17,562 bases of DNA from Rhodobacterales bacterium (lineage in GTDB: Bacteria; Pseudomonadota; Alphaproteobacteria; Rhodobacterales; Rhodobacteraceae): positions 1 through 17,562 of the forward strand of contig JAJNPS010000041.1 in the NCBI GenBank assembly GCA_021155205.1. The letters run 5' to 3'. Position numbers and translations under genes: made by a program. Under the pieces are notes generated by a model, which was given only the letters and a program-made list of their open reading frames with translations, did no database searches and had not been told where the DNA came from. Below are positions 14,097-17,562 of this stretch, piece after piece. Within the stretch, counting starts at the first letter, position 1; each line of letters opens with the position of its first letter.

Positions 14097-15377
14097 TCAC
14101 AGCGCCAGAGCCAGCTCCATCTCCCGATGTTCGAAGGCGGGGGCCAGCTGGCTAAGATCGCGACCCGTCACGCCATGACGCCGCATGATCGTCTGCCAGG
14201 TGTCGCGAATCTGCCTCGCCATCACGCGAGCGCGCTGCCGTGCCTCGGACGGGGACAGGCTGAAGAACTCTGCGGCCTCGATCGCCATCTCAAGCGATGC
14301 TTCGAAGGGCGCACCCTCGAAAATGGCCGTCTTGAGCAGTCGATGCCGCTCAGGCTGCGGATTCACGTCGAACATCTGAGAGAGGCTCCACTGGCCATCG
14401 CCCGCATAGACGAAGCCATGGTTCTTCAGATGGTCGTCGGTGTTGGTGACCAGGACGGTGAACACGATCCGCAGCCAGAGCTCGGTCAGGTCCGCCTGCG
14501 GGTTGTCGCTGTGCTGCTGGATGAACCCTGCGATTTCGGTATAGGCACCTTGCTCGGCTCCGTGGCGCTGGAGCGCGGTGCGGGCGGAGATATAGGGGAT
14601 GCGTGCGGGCCCGTCGCGGTCGAAGCGGCGGATCAGTGCGATCGGACTGTCGGTTGACTCCAGCATCAGGTTGGCTTCGGGGGCGTTCAGCCCCACCGAT
14701 CGGGCCAGTTGCAGCGTGGCCACCTCGATCCGCTCAACCGGGCTCGCATCTGTCGCTGACGAAAACTTCGCGATCCAAAGCTGATCGTCATCCAGAACAT
14801 TGGCCTTGGGCCGGGCTCCACCGATGGAGCCGCCCGCGCCGGCCATCTGCCGCAGCGCCTCGTTTGAAACCTCGCCACGGCGTTCGATGGTGGCGGCGAT
14901 GCTGCGCAGGTCTTCGAGGTCGATCAGCCGTGGAACCGGGGCCGTGTCGCCAGTAATCACACGCCCTTCACCGTCGCAGAACCGCAGCGCGCCTTGCCGG
15001 GTGGTATCATCGGTCAGCGTCAGCGTGTCGAACTCGCTTAGGCCTGCCCCGTGCAGCCGTTCCATCAGCATCCGTCCCCAGGCATCTGGCGCCGCATCCT
15101 GAAACGCACCAGGCAGACTTTCGCGCTGGTCGCCACTGCGCCCGGATGAGGCGAAGAAGGGTGCAAGTCCAAGAGGAAGATCGGGCGCGAGGGCGAAACC
15201 TCTTGGGTCTTCGGTCCACCCCTGACTGTAGCTGAACTCCGAGTGTTGGCGGCCCCGGTCGAATGCAAAGCGCAGTTTTCCCACATGCAGGAGACTGTTG
15301 CCGAGATGAACCTCGGCCTCCTGCTTGCCCGGCGCGGAGCGGGTGCGGCGGACGGTCATGCGATCCACTTCGGCCAT
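14097..15377 (-). CDS. HipA-family serine/threonine kinase toxin
   Basis: A 426-residue HipA-type kinase. HipA toxins phosphorylate a translation target (GltX in E. coli) and induce growth arrest. Visible motifs are the N-terminal HipA_N region, the Gly-rich loop GSIGGARPKA (about 184-193), the ATP-contacting lysine in LWIAKF (204), ALIRRFDRDG, the catalytic loop NTDDHLKNHGF (312-322) and the metal-binding FDVNP (336-340). All catalytic residues are present, so the toxin appears active. The ATG at 15377 shares its A with the hipB stop (TGATG), indicating coupled translation; a TTG one codon upstream is also possible. The order, antitoxin then toxin, is standard hipBA. Confidence 0.93.
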   Translation of the reverse strand: MAEVDRMTVRRTRSAPGKQEAEVHLGNSLLHVGKLRFAFDRGRQHSEFSYSQGWTEDPRGFALAPDLPLGLAPFFASSGRSGDQRESLPGAFQDAAPDAWGRMLMERLHGAGLSEFDTLTLTDDTTRQGALRFCDGEGRVITGDTAPVPRLIDLEDLRSIAATIERRGEVSNEALRQMAGAGGSIGGARPKANVLDDDQLWIAKFSSATDASPVERIEVATLQLARSVGLNAPEANLMLESTDSPIALIRRFDRDGPARIPYISARTALQRHGAEQGAYTEIAGFIQQHSDNPQADLTELWLRIVFTVLVTNTDDHLKNHGFVYAGDGQWSLSQMFDVNPQPERHRLLKTAIFEGAPFEASLEMAIEAAEFFSLSPSEARQRARVMARQIRDTWQTIMRRHGVTGRDLSQLAPAFEHREMELALAL

Positions 15378-15754
15378 CAAAAACTGACCCCTTTGCGATC
15401 AGGCTTCGGGGCAGGGGATGCTTCATTGCCTCCCGCCTCAGCCTTCGTAGACTTGCCAGGCTTGAAGCTGCGCCCTCGTTTGGGAATGGCATCCAGCGCG
15501 CGAGAGAGGCCGACGGGGTCATTTTCTGGTGAGATGAGTTCGGCCAGCCCTTCGGGGCTTCCCAGTGCAGCCAACACTGCAGCGAGATTTCCGATGCCAA
15601 CTCCGGGATCGCCCTTTTCCAGTCGGATCAGCGTACGCTCGGACACATCTGCCCGCGTTGCCAGTTCCGCGAGGGAGAACCGGCGCGACAGACGGGCTTG
15701 GCGCAGGTTCTGGCCAAGGTCAGTCAGGGAGCGAAGGGCTTTCAGATTGGACAT
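15377..15754 (-). CDS. HipB-type antitoxin, XRE-family repressor
   Basis: A 125-residue protein with an N-terminal XRE helix-turn-helix at about 13-66 (LGQNLRQARLSRRFSLAELA, then VSERTLIRLEKGDPGVGIGN). A flexible, basic C-terminal tail rich in Lys, Ala and Pro follows, longer than in E. coli HipB. Such tails can contact HipA or act as the degradation signal. HipB neutralises HipA and represses the operon. A perfect palindrome 34 bases upstream of the ATG overlaps the predicted -10 box and is its likely operator. No good Shine-Dalgarno is visible before the ATG. Confidence 0.9.
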   Translation of the reverse strand: MSNLKALRSLTDLGQNLRQARLSRRFSLAELATRADVSERTLIRLEKGDPGVGIGNLAAVLAALGSPEGLAELISPENDPVGLSRALDAIPKRGRSFKPGKSTKAEAGGNEASPAPKPDRKGVSF

Positions 15755-15788
15755 GTCTGTCGGATACGGCGTCTATGATCACTTAAAC

Positions 15789-15802
15789 TGCCATATATGG
15801 CA
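15789..15802. promoter_or_regulatory. hipBA operator, perfect palindrome
   Basis: TGCCATATATGGCA is a perfect 14-base palindrome upstream of hipB. It contains the predicted -10 hexamer (TATATG on the minus strand), so a bound HipB dimer would block RNA polymerase. Two related sites lie at 14040 and 14071 beyond the end of hipA. Confidence 0.75.
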
Positions 15803-15820
15803 TAAATCACCAGTTGTAAA
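15792..15820 (-). promoter_or_regulatory. hipBA promoter
   Basis: On the minus strand TTTACA (15820-15815) and TATATG (15797-15792) are separated by exactly 17 bases. This leaves about 37 bases from the -10 box to the hipB ATG. The match to the sigma-70 consensus is good for so GC-rich a genome. Confidence 0.65.
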
Positions 15821-16369
15821 GTCGCAGGGGTCCCGGCGGGGTACAGACTCAGTCACGAGGGCACGCTGGAATTATCTCGCATCTCAAATGTACGATACTT
15901 CCGGGAAAGGCTTAGCTTCAGCCAAGCACGGCGTCGTTCCGGGCAGGATGCAGCAAGAGTAGAGGCGAAACGGCGCGGTGTTTCAGCCTGATGCCCAGGG
16001 GTTTTCCAAGCTGGCGGTCCGGCCCGCCCGTATTCATCGATGGCAAGTTGCCCTTCTGTCTTCCCGGCCTGCACCACGCTGATCGGTAGCGACCAACAGG
16101 GTCGCAGGGTTGGCGAGCGGTGGGCATCCTGTGGCGGGGCAGGGCACCTGTCCGGGGTCAAAGCCCCATCCCCCGCTTCCATTCGCTGTCCTTGGTCTGA
16201 GCCGTCTCTTTGACACTCAACCCCAGAGGGGTCGGCTACGCGAGCGTGCCGCCCTCGCGGATTTGGACGAGCCGAACGCACGAGGGTGATTGCAGATCCG
16301 GTCAGACACTTCGGGCGCCTGTCGCGCGGGGGATGGTCCTCCGCCCCCAAGAAGACAGGAGCCAACCCC
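15821..16369. other. Gene-poor interval between hipBA and a small membrane gene
   Basis: I see no convincing gene. A 172-residue minus-strand frame covers most of it, but has a Pro/Arg-rich shadow composition. TTGACA at 16210-16215 with GGCTAC 18 bases later is a weak promoter candidate for the gene at 16370. GGCGCCTGTCG at 16314-16324 repeats an 11-base piece of the ParB leader. GCGGGGGA (about 16327) can pair with TCCTCCGC shortly before the ribosome binding site. Confidence 0.4.
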
Positions 16370-16534
16370 ATGTCCTACAAGGATGCCACCGCTTTCGCCG
16401 CCTCTCTCGCCGCCACGCTGATGGTCTCGATCGTCGTGTTCCAGGCCGGGGACGGCACTCACGCAGCGATGCCGTCCGATGAATACGATGGCGACGAAGC
16501 CCTCGTCGCCCTGGAAATCGACCCTTGGCAATGA
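16370..16534 (+). CDS. Small single-helix membrane or exported peptide
   Basis: A 54-residue product starting MSYKDATAFAASLAATLMVS. The segment from about residue 9 to 27 (FAASLAATLMVSIVVFQAG) is hydrophobic and would serve as a membrane anchor or signal sequence, followed by an acidic tail (DEYDGDEALVALEIDPW). GGAG lies about 8 bases before the ATG. It is not a recognised family. The strong ribosome binding site, a structured leader and a hairpin directly after the stop codon support a real gene. The frame is open upstream to 16286, but without a better start. Confidence 0.6.
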   Translation: MSYKDATAFAASLAATLMVSIVVFQAGDGTHAAMPSDEYDGDEALVALEIDPWQ

Positions 16535-16550
16535 GGCGCGAAAGCGCCTC
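16533..16550 (+). terminator. GAAA-loop hairpin overlapping the stop codon
   Basis: GAGGCGC (16533-16539) pairs perfectly with GCGCCTC (16544-16550) around GAAA. It overlaps the stop codon of the small membrane gene. No U-tract follows. Confidence 0.5.
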
Positions 16551-16633
16551 ACCACCCATCCGGGAGCGCTTAACAGCGCGCCCGTCCGGGGAAACGGCGC
16601 CGAACCGAGGGGTCCGGCGAAGGAGAGGTCGAG

Positions 16634-16706
16634 GGGGAGAGCGGGCAGGGCGAGCCCGCTGAGACAAAGAGAGCGGCGGCGGGCTCACCTTTAACCCGCT
16701 CTCCCC
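16634..16706 (+). promoter_or_regulatory. DUF6878 leader with mutually exclusive stems
   Basis: GGGGAGAGCGGG (16634-16645) pairs perfectly over 12 bases with CCCGCTCTCCCC (16695-16706), ending right before the GGAG ribosome binding site (16707-16710). The same 5' strand can instead form a local hairpin, AGCGGGC (16640-16646) with GCCCGCT (16654-16660). A further GCGGG (16679-16683) can pair with either C-rich strand. This is the layout expected of a switch-like leader, although GC-rich DNA also yields such pairings by chance. Confidence 0.5.
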
Positions 16707-16718
16707 GGAGATCCCGAA

Positions 16719-17213
16719 ATGACCATCCATCTTCCCGGCCGCGCTGCGCCGGCCACTGAAACCTCGTCCGAACTGTCTCGCATCCTGGCCGACCAGGCCG
16801 AGCGTGACGCTGCCGAAGTGGCGCTGCACGCCCGAAACAGGGAGGTACTGTTCGACGGGCTGCGCCATGTTGGCATCGCACATGTCCTGGTCAGCTTCGA
16901 TGGCTCGGGCGACAGCGGGCAGGTCGAGAGCATCGAGGCCCGGAGTGATGCCGATCAGAGCGTGACCCTGCCCGCCGCCCAAATCACCTTTGCCGGCATC
17001 GATTGGCAGAGCGGGGCACCCACCGAGCGCCGTCTGACCCTCGAAGGTGCCGTCGAAGAACTGGTCTACGACCTCCTCTCCGATACCCATTCCGGCTGGC
17101 AGGACAATGACGGCGCCTATGGCGAGTTCTGCATCGATGCCCGCGCCCGGACCATCCATCTCGAGTTCAACGAACGGTTCACGTCGACCGAACTCTTCAC
17201 CCATGATTTCTGA
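16719..17213 (+). CDS. DUF6878 family protein
   Basis: A 164-residue soluble acidic protein. The C-terminal half shows the features I associate with DUF6878: AVEELVYDLLSDTHSGWQDN, then DGAYGEFCIDARARTIHLEF and NERFTSTELFTHDF. The N-terminal part is helical (SELSRILADQAERDAAEVAL). Function is unknown; the family is common on Rhodobacteraceae plasmids, often paired with DUF6915 as here. GGAG lies 8 bases before the ATG. The DUF6915 gene starts 9 bases after its stop, so the two form an operon. Confidence 0.8.
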   Translation: MTIHLPGRAAPATETSSELSRILADQAERDAAEVALHARNREVLFDGLRHVGIAHVLVSFDGSGDSGQVESIEARSDADQSVTLPAAQITFAGIDWQSGAPTERRLTLEGAVEELVYDLLSDTHSGWQDNDGAYGEFCIDARARTIHLEFNERFTSTELFTHDF

Positions 17214-17222
17214 GGGGCGGCG

Positions 17223-17441
17223 ATGGCACATCCGTATCACCACGCGCTGTCCTCGCTGAAAAAATGGGGCGGGACGGTCGACGACTACCTCGCCTGTCAT
17301 GAATTTTTCGATGCCTCAAAGCTCATCCTGGCTGACTTTAGGCATCGCGCCCTCCGTCATCATGCCGAGGGGATATTCCTGCTGGTTACATGGACAGGCA
17401 AGCGTAAAGGCGCAGGGGTCTTAGGTTCCAGACTTCGGTAA
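17223..17441 (+). pseudogene. DUF6915 family protein, truncated
   Basis: The first 52 residues (MAHPYHHALSSLKKWGGTVD, then FDASKLILADFRHRALRHHA and EGIF) match the start of DUF6915, which is normally about 110-120 residues. After EGIF, at 17378, the reading frame continues with unrelated LLVTWTGKRKGAGVLG and stops at 17439. The native second half is missing, so the gene is cut at about 17379 by foreign DNA or a deletion. A ribosome binding site (GAGGGG) lies just before the ATG, and the gene is coupled to DUF6878 upstream. Confidence 0.75.
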
Positions 17442-17562
17442 CGGGGATGTCCCGGTCAAGCCCTTTTAGGCGTGAGATTTCACCCGCGGAGGAGCGGATG
17501 GGTTGAGGCAATCGTCTTTTGTCGCCCATCTCGGGCCTGCCTTCGCCTGAGATCACCCCGGG
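17379..17562 (-). other. Foreign DNA after the DUF6915 break, possible end of a minus-strand gene
   Basis: A minus-strand frame is open from the window edge to a TAA at 17386-17388 and includes LPQPIRSSAGEISRLKGL and IPVTEVWNLRPLRLYACL. It could be the C-terminus of a gene outside the window, perhaps carried by the element that broke DUF6915. I do not recognise it, and no terminal repeat can be identified. Confidence 0.3.

Noticed and set aside
16210..16239. Sigma-70-like promoter TTGACA with GGCTAC 18 bases later
   Set aside because: The -35 is perfect, but the -10 is poor, and the next gene starts 130 bases away; not strong enough for its own feature.
15853..16371. Minus-strand open frame of 172 codons
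   Set aside because: Low-quality composition, no motif, and no ribosome binding site; left as unassigned.
1..17562. CRISPR arrays, tRNA or rRNA genes, a parA/repABC replication set or an origin
   Set aside because: No regularly spaced repeats, no tRNA-like cloverleaf and no replication initiator were seen on either strand.

Overview
The window is high-GC DNA that reads like the backbone and accessory region of a plasmid, chromid or integrated element from an alphaproteobacterium, most likely a Rhodobacteraceae member (Paracoccus/Rhodobacter type). The reasons are the SRAP-imuA-imuB-dnaE2 mutagenesis operon under GTTC-N7-GTTC LexA boxes (the alphaproteobacterial form), and a set of genes familiar from plasmids of that group: SSB, a large ParB-like protein, DUF932, RadC, DUF736, DUF6878 and DUF6915. 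I assigned all families by reading the sequence; no database was searched.

Left edge (1-1420): the 3' end of an IS3-family element cuts into an ssb gene, of which only the C-terminal tip survives. A membrane-anchored staphylococcal-nuclease-like protein (minus) and a small acidic hypothetical protein (plus) follow. SOS block (1466-8064): on the minus strand an SRAP protein, imuA, imuB and dnaE2 overlap one another and form one translesion-synthesis operon. A LexA box lies upstream of it, and a second LexA box faces a small plus-strand gene interrupted by an in-frame amber codon.

Scar region (8167-10300): a DUF932 gene is cut by a complete 1231-bp IS3-family element (8510-9740) that has no target duplication. 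Beyond it lie a short downstream DUF932 fragment, the tail of an IS110-family element and the C-terminus of a radC gene. Then comes an intact large ParB-like gene (10411-12540) with a good terminator. The DUF932 and ParB-like genes carry nearly the same structured leader: two nested stems with covarying base pairs, just upstream of the ribosome binding site. This is the most interesting unexplained signal in the window.

Right part (12600-17562): a start-less small KTSC-like gene, about 830 bp without a convincing gene, a DUF736 gene, and a hipBA toxin-antitoxin pair whose promoter is overlapped by a perfect palindrome. Two related palindromes lie just downstream of hipA. After another gene-poor stretch come a small membrane or exported peptide gene, a DUF6878 gene with a leader able to form alternative structures, and a DUF6915 gene truncated near the right edge. 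Together the window shows an SOS mutasome, a stability module (hipBA, ParB-like) and DNA-processing accessory genes, several of them recently broken by insertion sequences.
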